A stretch of 16,275 nt of DNA from CAYPOY01 sp964412395 (GCA_964412395.1 CAYPOY010000096.1:1-16275), one strand, 5' to 3'; counted from the first letter of the stretch, positions 6,569-13,247 are shown. The notes: a model not told the origin generated them from the letters alone. Translations and numbers: made by a program.

Positions 6569-8784
6569 GTCCTTAGATTTCGTGTGTGTCTGGTGGTGAT
6601 AGCCATATCAGATTCGTTTACTAATCGTCCCATCTTTTGCAGTTCACGGCGGGTGCTGTGGAGCAGATGCTCCATTGTGACAGGACCATCGTCCGCAGCG
6701 GCCAGGAAGGCTGCGTTGACGATGACGTTGCGGATGTTGCCCCCGGCCAGCTTGAAGCGACGGGCCAGCAGCGCCAGGTCCAGGTCGGGCGCGCGGGGAA
6801 CCCCCGGCGGGAAGAGTGTCTGCCAGATGCGCATCCGGTACTCCTCTTCGGGGAAGGGAAAGTCCACGGCAAATTGCAGGCGACGGGTGAAGGCTTCGTC
6901 CAGGTTGGCGCGCAGGTTGGTGGCCAGGATGGTCACGCCGTCGTAGGCCTCCATGCGCTGCAAAAGGTAGCTGATCTCGATGTTGGCGTAGCGATCGTGG
7001 GAATCTTTCACTTCGGAGCGCTTGCCGAAGAGGGCATCTGCTTCGTCGAAGAAAAGGATGGCGTTGCTGCTCCGCGCCTCGCTGAAGATGCGCTCCAGAT
7101 TCTTTTCCGTCTCGCCAATGTATTTGCTGACGATGGTGGAGAGGTCAATTTTGAAGAGGTCCAGGTTGAGTTCATCTGCGATGACTTCGGCGGCCATGGT
7201 CTTTCCGGTGCCTGGCGGGCCGGCGAAGAGCATCGTGATGCCGTCACTGGCAGCGAGCTTCTGGCCGACCCCCCACTCCTCCAGCACCGTGGGCCGCCCG
7301 CGCACAGTGGCGACGATTTCGCGCAGGAGGGCAAGCTGGTCGTCGGGCAGGATGATGTCTTCCCAGGTGTAGCGGGGCACGATCTTGCGCGCCAGGCTGG
7401 AGAGGCGTGGGTTGGAGTGGACGCGAGCCGCTGCGAAGAGATCGGTGCTTTGAAGCGGGCTACCACGCCGGGTGGCCATGTCTCTGGCTGTAGCCACCGC
7501 GTCGCGAATTTGGCTGGCGGTCAGGATGAACTGTCCTGCCGGTTCGGTTACGTCCAGCCCCCTCCCTTGCCCCCCCCCCCGCTCCAAGGGGGTGGGACCC
7601 CGGCCTATAAAGTGACTCCACAGCGTCCTGCGCTGCGGATAGGCTGGAACAGGAAATTCTACCCAGAGTAAGATGCGATCCCGGTCAGTACCCTGCGCCT
7701 GCCACGGAGCCCGTCCGGCGGCGATGATCAGGTGAGGATAGGCACACAACTCGGCCAGCAAACCCGGTTGAGGCGCGCCATCTACCAGGCAGGCATCCCA
7801 TCCTACCAGGTAGGGGATGGCTCCGATGAGACGGGCATCGCGCAGCGCCAGCTCCAGGGCGTGGCGTGGGGATTGCCCGGCTGTGGCCACGGATGCCAGG
7901 TCCACCTGGAGGAGCGGACGCGGACCTTTAGAAGGAGAAGAGCTGTGCGCCGCGACGAGCCTGGCCGCCGCCTGTTGCGCCGCTTCGTCGGGGCCGTAGA
8001 AGACAATCACGGGTTTTTGGTCAATGGCGCGCTCCAGGTCCGGCCACACCTCGACTGTCAGCAGGTGATCCTCTTCGTTCTCCTGCGGTCGCAGCAACCG
8101 GGTGTGCGGCCTCAGTTCGGCATGGGGTTGATATCCACCCAGGAGCCAGGTGACCAGGCTGGCGTCAGGTTGCAGGGCCTGGCTGAGCAGCGGCGCCATC
8201 GCTGTTTCTGACCCAGGTATCCGTTCGAGAAGGCGATATTTGAACAAGGGCGCAGTGTCGGCGAAGCGCGACAACATCTTGAGCCGCTCTGGACCGGGGC
8301 CGCATAGCAAGTCCAGCACAAGGTTGACGCTGGGATACTTGCGGGTGACGTCGTCCTGCAGATAGCCGTAGAGCCGCTCGTAGCGCAGGTCGAAAGAAGG
8401 GGCGAGGCAGACCAGAAGCACATCCAGTTCAAAGCGGTCGAGGCCAAAAGTAACTGCCAGATGTTCCAGGCGGGTAAGCTGGCCTTGCTGTCGGGCCGCC
8501 TCCGCCAGCGTTTCGGCCTGCTGGGTTGCTTCGGCCTGAGCTGCGGCAAAGGTCTGTGCTTCCTCCGGCGCAAGCACGGCCATCTGCCCCCAACTAGTAC
8601 CAAAGGGGCGAGCTAACAAGCCCTCGGCCTGGTCGTCGGAGAGATAGAGGCCGCGAAAGTCATCGGATGGGTCTTGTCCCGCCAGTTGCCATCGCCGAAC
8701 TTCACGGCGAATCAGGATGTCAATTCGCTTTATTTCTGCCTGTAGATGCTGGAGGCTGATATCGGTTTCGTTGACGCCGTGCAC
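6565..8784 (-). CDS. eCIS AAA+ ATPase (Afp15/Pvc15-like)
   Basis: The 739-residue protein starts at a GTG with GGGGAG about five bases upstream. The C-terminal AAA+ module is intact: Walker A GPPGTGKT at 522-529, Walker B ILFFDEAD at 576-583, sensor-1 ATN at 621-623, arginine finger RR at 634-635 and sensor-2 GGNIRN at 681-686. The N-terminal half (LEHLAVTFGLDRFELDVLLVCLAPS, then LRYERLYGYLQDD, about 105-145) matches the winged-helix-like region of the eCIS ATPase family. Residues about 255-385 look like a degenerate ATPase domain with FYGPDEAAQQ in place of a P-loop. In Afp and PVC the ATPase is needed for particle assembly or payload handling. Here it opens the operon. Residues about 395-412 are encoded by a G-rich repeat-like stretch. 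Confidence 0.95.
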   Translation of the reverse strand: MHGVNETDISLQHLQAEIKRIDILIRREVRRWQLAGQDPSDDFRGLYLSDDQAEGLLARPFGTSWGQMAVLAPEEAQTFAAAQAEATQQAETLAEAARQQGQLTRLEHLAVTFGLDRFELDVLLVCLAPSFDLRYERLYGYLQDDVTRKYPSVNLVLDLLCGPGPERLKMLSRFADTAPLFKYRLLERIPGSETAMAPLLSQALQPDASLVTWLLGGYQPHAELRPHTRLLRPQENEEDHLLTVEVWPDLERAIDQKPVIVFYGPDEAAQQAAARLVAAHSSSPSKGPRPLLQVDLASVATAGQSPRHALELALRDARLIGAIPYLVGWDACLVDGAPQPGLLAELCAYPHLIIAAGRAPWQAQGTDRDRILLWVEFPVPAYPQRRTLWSHFIGRGPTPLERGGGQGRGLDVTEPAGQFILTASQIRDAVATARDMATRRGSPLQSTDLFAAARVHSNPRLSSLARKIVPRYTWEDIILPDDQLALLREIVATVRGRPTVLEEWGVGQKLAASDGITMLFAGPPGTGKTMAAEVIADELNLDLFKIDLSTIVSKYIGETEKNLERIFSEARSSNAILFFDEADALFGKRSEVKDSHDRYANIEISYLLQRMEAYDGVTILATNLRANLDEAFTRRLQFAVDFPFPEEEYRMRIWQTLFPPGVPRAPDLDLALLARRFKLAGGNIRNVIVNAAFLAAADDGPVTMEHLLHSTRRELQKMGRLVNESDMAITTRHTRNLRT
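7570..7580 (-). repeat. Eleven-base G homopolymer inside the ATPase gene
   Basis: On the coding strand eleven Gs in a row encode the end of Arg402 and Gly403-405, in a linker between the degenerate and the active AAA domains. Flanking CCCTTG and CAAGGG can pair, so the stretch resembles an inserted palindromic repeat with a G-rich loop. Gain or loss of one base would cut off the Walker A and B motifs. Slippage in cells, or simply assembly error, could change this tract. Confidence 0.9.
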
Positions 8785-8962
8785 GGGGGCTCCCCTTTCA
8801 CCTTACCGTGACTACTATGCAGTCCGGGTAGAACCACTTGGGTTGAACACGGGCGCCCGATGTGGTGAGTTGCTGGCCAACGGTTGCTTGCCGCTCATCC
8901 GGTCAAATTCACGTGCTAGCTCTAGGCCATCAACGTTATCCAGCAAAAGCAAACCTGCCTCC

Positions 8963-8990
8963 AGTTTACCACAGAAAGGCTATATGTCAA
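8963..8990 (-). promoter_or_regulatory. Candidate sigma-70-like promoter of the eCIS operon
   Basis: On the minus strand a perfect TTGACA (8990-8985) is followed after 16 bases by TAAACT (8968-8963), four of six matches to TATAAT. It would start transcription about 170 bases before the ATPase GTG. The region 8785-9145 contains no convincing gene on either strand; this promoter is the only structure I can support in it. The tRNA promoter lies about 155 bp further right and points away, so the two units are divergent. Confidence 0.5.
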
Positions 8991-9145
8991 AATCACGTCC
9001 CGTAGAAGGTTTTCCTCACCTGGGGCGCAAGCTGGCGATAGCGTCCGATAATTACATTTGCCCACATCTGGGAGATAGTTCGATGAATCGTTGCAACACC
9101 TAACCCCCGAAGGATTTCCGCCGTCGTGTACCAGGGTGTCGTTGC

Positions 9146-9174
9146 TTGACGGAACAGGTGGGTTGTGGTATCAT
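9146..9174 (+). promoter_or_regulatory. Promoter of the tRNA-Asp gene
   Basis: TTGACG (9146-9151), a 17-base spacer and TATCAT (9169-9174) form a strong sigma-70-like promoter. The expected transcription start is about 9181, only a few bases before the mature tRNA 5' end at 9185. Confidence 0.75.
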
Positions 9175-9184
9175 TGCGCCGACT

Positions 9185-9257
9185 GGGGGCGTAGTGTAGC
9201 GGTTAACATGCCGGCCTGTCAAGCCGGAGATCACGGGTTCAAATCCCGTCGCTCCCG
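9185..9257 (+). tRNA. tRNA-Asp (anticodon GTC)
   Basis: A 73-nt cloverleaf is complete. The acceptor arm is GGGGGCG paired with CGCTCCC (one G-U pair), the anticodon stem is CCGGC with GCCGG around loop CTGTCAA giving anticodon GTC, and the T arm is ACGGG, loop TTCAAAT, CCCGT. The discriminator base is G, as expected for Asp. CCA is not encoded, since GTAT follows, so it is added after transcription. A promoter and a terminator frame it as a single-gene unit. No direct repeat of its 3' end was noticed in the window, so there is no visible sign of an integration event here. Confidence 0.97.
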
Positions 9258-9321
9258 TATGTGAATAATCATCTTACCCCCTGGGGCTGAGGCCCCGGCT
9301 GGCCTGCCCCGATGCTCAGAG

Positions 9322-9348
9322 CACCCCACCGGCAAGGTGGGGTGTTTT
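9322..9348 (+). terminator. Rho-independent terminator of the tRNA-Asp gene
   Basis: CACCCCACC (9322-9330) and GGTGGGGTG (9336-9344) pair perfectly around loop GGCAA and are followed by TTTTCCTTCC. It lies about 65 bases after the tRNA. A smaller GC hairpin (GGGGC, loop TGAG, GCCCC; 9283-9296) lies between them. Confidence 0.85.
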
Positions 9349-9437
9349 CCTTCCTCAGGCGACTGCGCGAATTGGAGTTGATCGAACGCCACATTCCGGC
9401 CACCATCCCGCCCGACCAGCGACGGACGACTACCTCA
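9348..9437 (+). pseudogene. Remnant of a DUF234-type ATPase gene
   Basis: A 30-codon stretch reads SFLRRLRELELIERHIPA followed by TIPPDQRRTTTS. This resembles the winged-helix C-terminal region of archaeal-type/DUF234 ATPases, which have a pattern like L..LRELG.(V/I)ER.(I/V)P.T.PP. Nothing upstream (terminator) or downstream (palindromic repeat from 9438) continues it, so it is an internal scrap. The match is from memory of the family pattern and the segment is short. Confidence 0.4.
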
Positions 9438-9470
9438 AAACCCGAAGGGTCTGGGAGACCCTTCGGGTTT
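9438..9470. repeat. Perfect 15-bp inverted repeat, same family as 484-517
   Basis: AAACCCGAAGGGTCT (9438-9452) and AGACCCTTCGGGTTT (9456-9470) are exact reverse complements around GGG. The centre, GGTCTGG then GAGACC, resembles the centre of the hairpin at 484-517, although the outer arms differ. It abuts the end of the ATPase remnant directly. No T-tract specific to either strand follows. Confidence 0.8.
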
Positions 9471-9976
9471 GCGGGGAGCGAGAACGCCGCCAGACCCTTA
9501 CGGCCACGGTGTTGGCAACTCTGGAAGAGGAGAGGGGCATCGCTGAAGCAGTAAGATCGACCTGGCCGGGGACGTAGGTGGGAGGCAGCGGAGTATGCAG
9601 CCAGCATCTGGCTGGCGGATTCCCTCTTACACCAGCTCTACTACCTGCCTGTGGAACGCTAGGGCGGCGCGGTGGATGGAGTCAAGGGAGAGACCTACTC
9701 ACAACCTGCCGGACTATGGAGCCAGACAGGGAAAAGCATCGCAACCCCGGCAACACCTATCGGGCCCGCACCAGAATACCTACGCGACGCCAGCCTGGGC
9801 GTCGAATCGCCCAGACATGCGCCTCTGGCGACTAGAGAATATACGTTCATCGCAGCCGAGGCGGTGACTCGGCTTTCGCCGCCCTTGCGCACCTTGAGCC
9901 CGCCGCGCGTCTCATCTGGTTGATAAGGCTGTGCTGGTTACCTCTCCACTCCTATCTGAGGTGGCTCCTACCACTC
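9471..9976. other. Intergenic region with no recognised gene
   Basis: No reading frame here has a recognisable domain or a good ribosome-binding site. A short frame around 9585-9660 (EYAASIWLADSLLHQLYYLP) looks protein-like but ends quickly and may be decayed coding sequence. A weak hairpin (GCCGAG, 7-base loop, CTCGGC) lies at 9855-9873, about 105 bases past the DUF1326 stop; it lacks a T-tract. The region separates the plus-strand tRNA unit from the convergent DUF1326 gene. Confidence 0.5.
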
Positions 9977-10570
9977 CTACCCCTCAAACGCGAAGTCGGC
10001 CAAAATCCCACAACGATCCTTGTACTCGAAATGCCTTCCGTGATCAGCGAATTCCCAGAATGGAGTATGGCAGGTCTTCACGTTTGACAGAAAGGGTAGC
10101 ACTTGATTCTCGAGACGTACTGGGGTACCATCTAATCCTTTTGATAGGTACTGCTCCATCTCTCCAAAAGGCATCTTAAAATGCATGGTGGTCCCATCGT
10201 CCTGAATATCTATCTTCACATACTTGACACCAAAAACCTTCTTCATTATAGCAGCGCCAATGCTATTCACAACCAGGACATCAAGGATCTCGCGCTGCTC
10301 CGGGGTAGCATTATCGCTTATGTAGATTCCTCCCTCTGATCCGAGGCTTAACAGCTCTTCAAATGTTGGGTGGGGTATGTCACCCATATACATAACCGTA
10401 ATGCCAGAGAGGTCAACATCATTGACTTTTCCTTCTTGAATCCTAAAGACCATAAAGTACCTGCAGCCACCTATTCTGTCCCTGCCGAAATAGTAGGGAC
10501 AAGGTCCTTCTGAGGCACACGACTCGTTGTAGATTCCCCTAACCTGCCAACCTGACTCTAATTCCACCAT
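9977..10570 (-). CDS. DUF1326 domain-containing protein
   Basis: The 197-residue protein starts at the ATG at 10570, where AAAGGAGGT lies six bases upstream; a longer frame to 10666 has no such support. The N-terminus, WQVRGIYNESCASEGPCPYYF, with a further Cys at 36 and the run FRIQEGKVNDVDLSGITVMYM, is the DUF1326 pattern (Trp, then a Cys-rich motif, then I.eG....V.L.G). TPEQREILDVLV is the usual central motif. The function of the family is unknown; the conserved cysteines hint at metal or redox chemistry. There is no signal peptide, so it is probably cytosolic. It is a single-gene unit with its own strong promoter and a structured leader, flanked by decayed genes. Length and motifs are intact. 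Confidence 0.8.
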   Translation of the reverse strand: MVELESGWQVRGIYNESCASEGPCPYYFGRDRIGGCRYFMVFRIQEGKVNDVDLSGITVMYMGDIPHPTFEELLSLGSEGGIYISDNATPEQREILDVLVVNSIGAAIMKKVFGVKYVKIDIQDDGTTMHFKMPFGEMEQYLSKGLDGTPVRLENQVLPFLSNVKTCHTPFWEFADHGRHFEYKDRCGILADFAFEG

Positions 10571-10607
10571 CGGTAGACCTCCTTTGATTATTAGAGTTTG
10601 TGCACAA

Positions 10608-10664
10608 ATTAGATTTCGCCCCACTGGGGCCTCTAATTCGGGGCTTTTCCGGCGATGCCGCCCC
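10608..10664 (-). promoter_or_regulatory. Two stacked hairpins in the DUF1326 leader
   Basis: In the minus-strand transcript, GGGGC (10664-10660) can pair with GCCCC (10644-10640). Then ATTAGA/TCTAAT and GCCCC/GGGGC form a second hairpin with a small internal loop (10637-10608, three-base top loop). Since all four GC arms share GGGGC or GCCCC they can swap partners, giving alternative folds. A 12-bp palindrome TTTGTGCACAAA follows at 10597-10608, shortly before the ribosome site. It matches no riboswitch I know. A leader regulator or a protein site is possible. Confidence 0.4.
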
Positions 10665-10693
10665 ACAAACCCTTACTGTGAATACTGTAATAA

Positions 10694-10722
10694 ACTATAC
10701 CACATCCATGCACTGGTGTCAA
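10694..10722 (-). promoter_or_regulatory. Strong promoter of the DUF1326 gene
   Basis: On the minus strand TTGACA (10722-10717), a 17-base spacer and TATAGT (10699-10694) nearly match the sigma-70 consensus. Transcription would start near 10687, giving a leader of about 115 bases. The -35 box lies next to the point where similarity of the opposite-strand SbcC-like remnant begins. Confidence 0.75.
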
Positions 10723-10728
10723 GGAATA

Positions 10729-11199
10729 GAGCAGCTGGTGAGAGTGCAGGAGACCCTTGACGCAGCCCGCGTCGAGCACGCTGAATTGGTCGAGGTGCTG
10801 GCCCTCTTGGACTACTTGCGCCAGGTGTTGCGGGACGCGGGACCGAAGGTGACCCAGGCATTGGTGGAAGTCATCTCGCTGCAGGCAGCCTGTCTCTACG
10901 CCGACATCATGGCGGACCACACTGCCCGACTGCGCTGGACGGAGGGCTACGAGATTGTGCTGACGGCAAGCGGCCGGGAGCGCACCTTCAAGCAGTTCTC
11001 TGGTGGTGAGCAGATGGTGGCGGCCCTGGCCATGCGCCTGGCGCTATTGCGCGAGGTCTCGGCCATTGCCATTGCCTTCTTCGACGAACTGACGGCCAAC
11101 CTGGACGACCACCGGCGCGACAACCCGTGCCCGGTGGAAGTGAGCACAATGAGGAGAATGCTCGCCATCAGGCGGCCATCGAATGGGCAGGACAACTAA
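10729..11199 (+). pseudogene. 3' fragment of an SbcC/Rad50-like ATPase gene
   Basis: The frame encodes the end of a coiled coil (EQLVRVQETLDAARVEHAEL), then a C-terminal ABC-ATPase lobe: LRWTEGYEIVLTASGRERTF, the signature FSGGEQMVAALAMRLALLRE, and Walker B IAIAFFDELTANLDD. This is the SbcC/Rad50-type lobe. The N-terminal P-loop half and most of the coiled coil are absent. The conserved end (normally a QLFVISHD-type motif) is replaced after HRRDN at about 11124 by unrelated sequence. The usual DEPT is DELT here. Upstream of about 10729 the frame crosses the promoter and leader of the opposite-strand DUF1326 gene, so no proper start exists. It is a gene remnant truncated at both ends. Confidence 0.7.
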
Positions 11200-11302
11200 A
11201 CGGTACGGTCCACAGGTGATCGCCAGCCTGCCTCGGGCGCGCAGGACGCTGCGGTTGGAGGACGTGGCGGCCTTCTTTGTAGAAGAGGAGTAAAGAGCAC
11301 CT

Positions 11303-11503
11303 ATCCGTCCCTGGGTGCAGCACGACCATCTCCAACCCCTCGTCGAGCGTCACGTGCAACCCTGTCTCGCCCTGGTAGACTGTTGCCCCCTTTGCCTCCA
11401 GCAACTGCAGCCAGTACTCGTATACTTCGGTCTCCACATCCACCTCGCGGAAGACCACCGTGTCCACCTGGTAGCGCTCCAACACCGGCACCAGCCCGAT
11501 GTC
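11303..11503 (-). pseudogene. Fragment of a ComEC-type metallo-beta-lactamase domain
   Basis: The minus-strand frame reads DIGLVPVLERYQVDTVVFRE, followed by a segment with AKGATVYQGETGLHVTLDEG and LEMVVLHPGTD. That is the pattern of the DNA-uptake protein ComEC/Rec2 just after its HADHIGG metal site: loss of the start of that site (only D-I-G remains), a helix, then a strand ending in LHPG. There is no start with a ribosome site, and similarity stops at about 11303, where the frame reads into other sequence. It is tail-to-tail with the SbcC-like remnant, so two unrelated truncated genes lie within 100 bp. Confidence 0.5.
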
Positions 11504-11511
11504 TTTTTATG

Positions 11512-11527
11512 GTGAACGAATGTGAAC
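11512..11527 (+). promoter_or_regulatory. Direct repeats of GTGAAC, candidate operator
   Basis: GTGAAC occurs at 11512-11517 and again at 11522-11527, a 10-bp period (one helical turn), eight bases upstream of the -35 box at 11535. Tandem half-sites on one face of the helix suit DeoR-family regulators, and such a gene ends this unit. The link is inferred from position only. Confidence 0.3.
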
Positions 11528-11534
11528 AAAAGTA

Positions 11535-11563
11535 TTGACATATACGACCGATTATGATATAGT
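11535..11563 (+). promoter_or_regulatory. Near-consensus promoter of the sugar-use unit
   Basis: TTGACA (11535-11540), a 17-base spacer and TATAGT (11558-11563) form a strong sigma-70-like promoter. The first gene starts at 11879, so the leader is about 310 bases. The leader holds the paired 15-nt repeats at 11689-11786 and 11823-11855 and no clear gene. Confidence 0.75.
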
Positions 11564-11688
11564 GGATACGTTCTGGGTTTCAGATATGTATAATCCTGTA
11601 CGATCATTGAGATGGCCCGTCTGAGGACAATGGGAGCACACGTCATCATCGCTGATGTCACAGGTTATTGGACTTTGGACAAAGTTGA

Positions 11689-11786
11689 AGAAACCCGTTT
11701 TCTGACGACTTTGCAGGTGGAATCCGCTCGAATGGGGTCTTTTCGGACGCAAAAAGGGACAATTCTGAGCGAGAAAACGGGTTTCT
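11689..11786. repeat. Inverted pair of 15-nt units separated by 68 bases
   Basis: AGAAACCCGTTTTCT (11689-11703) and AGAAAACGGGTTTCT (11772-11786) are exact reverse complements with 68 bases between them. Each is a quasi-palindrome about its central base. The arrangement is like the compact hairpins elsewhere in the window but with an expanded centre. It could be a miniature palindromic element that gained DNA, or two independent insertions. Confidence 0.75.
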
Positions 11787-11822
11787 GATCACCGCTATGA
11801 TTTTGTCAAGTCCAGAGGTTAG

Positions 11823-11855
11823 AGAAACCAGATTTTTCCGAAAAATCTGGTTTCT
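11823..11855. repeat. Perfect 15-bp hairpin 23 bases before the SIS gene start
   Basis: AGAAACCAGATTTTT (11823-11837) and AAAAATCTGGTTTCT (11841-11855) pair exactly around CCG. The hairpin ends 10 bases before the AGAGGA ribosome site of the SIS gene, close enough to affect ribosome access or mRNA decay. Its outer ends AGAAACC and GGTTTCT match the pair at 11689-11786 and the solo unit at 5764-5782. Confidence 0.8.
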
Positions 11856-11878
11856 GGCACAGTGAAAGAGGAAAACCA

Positions 11879-12937
11879 ATGACACTAACGACTAACGATT
11901 CACACACCTGGCGCGAGATCATCAGCCAATCCCAGACCTGGAGGGCGACTCTGAGCGAGTTCGCGGCCAACCGGCCTGCGCTGGATGACTTCCTCGCTAC
12001 AGCGCGCTTCGACCAGATCCTCGTCGTGGGGTGCGGATCCACCCACTACCTGGCCCAGGCTGCTGCCGCGACTCTCACTCACCATACCAACATTCCTGCC
12101 CGCGCCTTTCCGTCTTCCGAACTGTGGCTCTTCCCGAACGCAGTTCCCACCGATCGAGCATTGCTTCTCACTGTATCTCGCTCCGGCACGACGACGGAGA
12201 CGCTGCGGGCACTGGAACGGTTCAGGGATGTCGGTGAAGGGCCGGTACTGGCCGTCACCTGCTATCCTGACAGCCCCCTTGCCCAGCAATCCGATTTCAC
12301 ATTGGCTGCTCCCGACGCGCAGGAACAATCCGTCGCCCAGACACGCTCCTTCACCAGTATGCTCCTGCTGACTCAAGCTCTGACCGCCGGCCTGGCCCGC
12401 GACACGGAGAGGCTGAAGCGTTTGCACCGACTTCCCGACGCTCTTGAGGACCTGGCAGGCAGACTGGGAGACCTGCCCCGGCGATTGGGGACGGATCTGA
12501 ACATTGAGCGCATCTTCTTCCTCGGCGGCGGCCCGCTCTACGGATTGGCCAATGAGGCAATGCTCAAGACGAAAGAAATGTCCCTTTCCCATTCCGAAGC
12601 CTATCATTCTCTGGAGTTCCGCCACGGCCCGATGTCTGTGGTAGACGGGCACACGCTGGTAGTGGGGCTTCTGTCCGACACAGGTCTGGCTGAGGAAATC
12701 CGCGTGCTGAAGGATATGAAGGCACTGGGGGCTCGCACGCTGGCGCTGGTCGAGGATGGTTCGGCGTTCACCAGTTGGCGAGCCGACCACGTCGTCGAAC
12801 TGCACAGCGGCCTGGACGAGTGGGAGCGCGGGCCGCTATATCTCCCGGTGTTGCAGCGGTTGGCCTACCACCGGGCAGTGGCGAAGGGGCTGGATCCGGA
12901 TCGGCCACACAACCTGACGGCGGTGGTAAAGCTATAG
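11879..12937 (+). CDS. Double-SIS sugar-phosphate isomerase/deaminase-like protein
   Basis: The 352-residue protein holds two SIS domains like the isomerase half of GlmS and the AgaS/FrlB group. Domain 1 (about 40-185) has VVGCGSTHYLAQ at 49-60 and the phosphate-binding SRSGTTTET at 100-108. Domain 2 (about 205-350) has LGGGPLYGLANEA at 215-227 and SEAYHSLEFRHGPMSVVDG at 239-257, with the family's catalytic Glu and His-Gly. The end, DPDRPHNLTAVVKL, matches the GlmS-type tail, but the Lys that GlmS uses in its conserved AKSVTVE end is absent. There is no glutaminase domain, so it does not make glucosamine-6-phosphate from glutamine. A role as ketose/aldose isomerase or aminosugar-phosphate deaminase fits the neighbouring glycosidase and DeoR-family genes. 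Start: ATG with AGAGGA seven bases upstream. Confidence 0.88.
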   Translation: MTLTTNDSHTWREIISQSQTWRATLSEFAANRPALDDFLATARFDQILVVGCGSTHYLAQAAAATLTHHTNIPARAFPSSELWLFPNAVPTDRALLLTVSRSGTTTETLRALERFRDVGEGPVLAVTCYPDSPLAQQSDFTLAAPDAQEQSVAQTRSFTSMLLLTQALTAGLARDTERLKRLHRLPDALEDLAGRLGDLPRRLGTDLNIERIFFLGGGPLYGLANEAMLKTKEMSLSHSEAYHSLEFRHGPMSVVDGHTLVVGLLSDTGLAEEIRVLKDMKALGARTLALVEDGSAFTSWRADHVVELHSGLDEWERGPLYLPVLQRLAYHRAVAKGLDPDRPHNLTAVVKL

Positions 12938-12985
12938 ATATGTAACGAGGAGGAATGGGCACCGTCTACATAGGCGAGCAATCCC

Positions 12986-13234
12986 TTGACTGCATGTTAC
13001 AGATCGTGGAAATGCGGTGGAGCGGCAGCCGGCGACGATATCCGGTGGACGGAGGTGGCTGAAAAGCCCACTACCATCCAGCACCTCGTGTGGGGATTGG
13101 AGCCCGACTGTTGGCACGGAGTGCTCGACAACGAGGCCTCTCTTGGCAAGTTTCAGGCCGATGGGGAGGGAACTCTGGCTTTCGCCCTGACCGTCGAGGC
13201 AGGAGTGACACATACCCTCGCAGTGATCCGATGA
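12986..13234 (+). pseudogene. Orphan C-terminal beta-sandwich remnant
   Basis: The frame (TTG start, no good ribosome site) gives about 82 residues. From residue 16 on it looks like real protein: DIRWTEVAEKPTTIQHLVWGL, then CWHGVLDNEASLGKFQADGEGTLAFALTVEAGVTHTLAV. The alternation of strands and the G-x-F-x-A-D-x-x-G-x-L-x-F pattern resembles C-terminal beta-sandwich domains of secreted carbohydrate enzymes. No N-terminal catalytic part precedes it: upstream is the SIS stop at 12937. A 5'-truncated gene remnant is likely, though a short real gene cannot be excluded. It fills most of the 310-bp gap between the SIS and glycosidase genes. Confidence 0.4.
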
Positions 13235-13247
13235 AAGTGGTGGAATT

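Noticed and set aside
6637..7671. A 344-codon plus-strand frame opposite the ATPase
   Set aside because: It is antisense to the Walker motifs and shows shadow-like composition.
1..8784. A prophage or R-type tailocin in place of an eCIS
   Set aside because: DUF4157, DUF4255 and the Afp15-type AAA+ ATPase are eCIS hallmarks, and no capsid, terminase, holin or lysin gene is visible, although genes to the left remain unseen.
9185..9257. tRNA-Asp as an attachment site for an integrated island
   Set aside because: No direct repeat of the tRNA 3' end, integrase or phage DNA-packaging gene was seen in the window; the tRNA has its own intact promoter and terminator.
9855..9873. Terminator for the DUF1326 gene
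   Set aside because: The stem is short with a 7-base loop and no T-tract on the minus strand.
11183..11293. A 36-codon plus-strand frame (MGRTTKRYGPQVIASLPRAR and on to VEEE)
   Set aside because: It lies between two gene fragments, has no ribosome site and matches nothing I know; it may be another scrap, but too little can be said.
11612..11788. A 58-codon frame in the SIS leader (starts MARLRTMGAHV)
   Set aside because: It has no adequate ribosome site and its second half is built from the inverted repeats at 11689-11786; it is more likely chance, though a leader peptide is not excluded.
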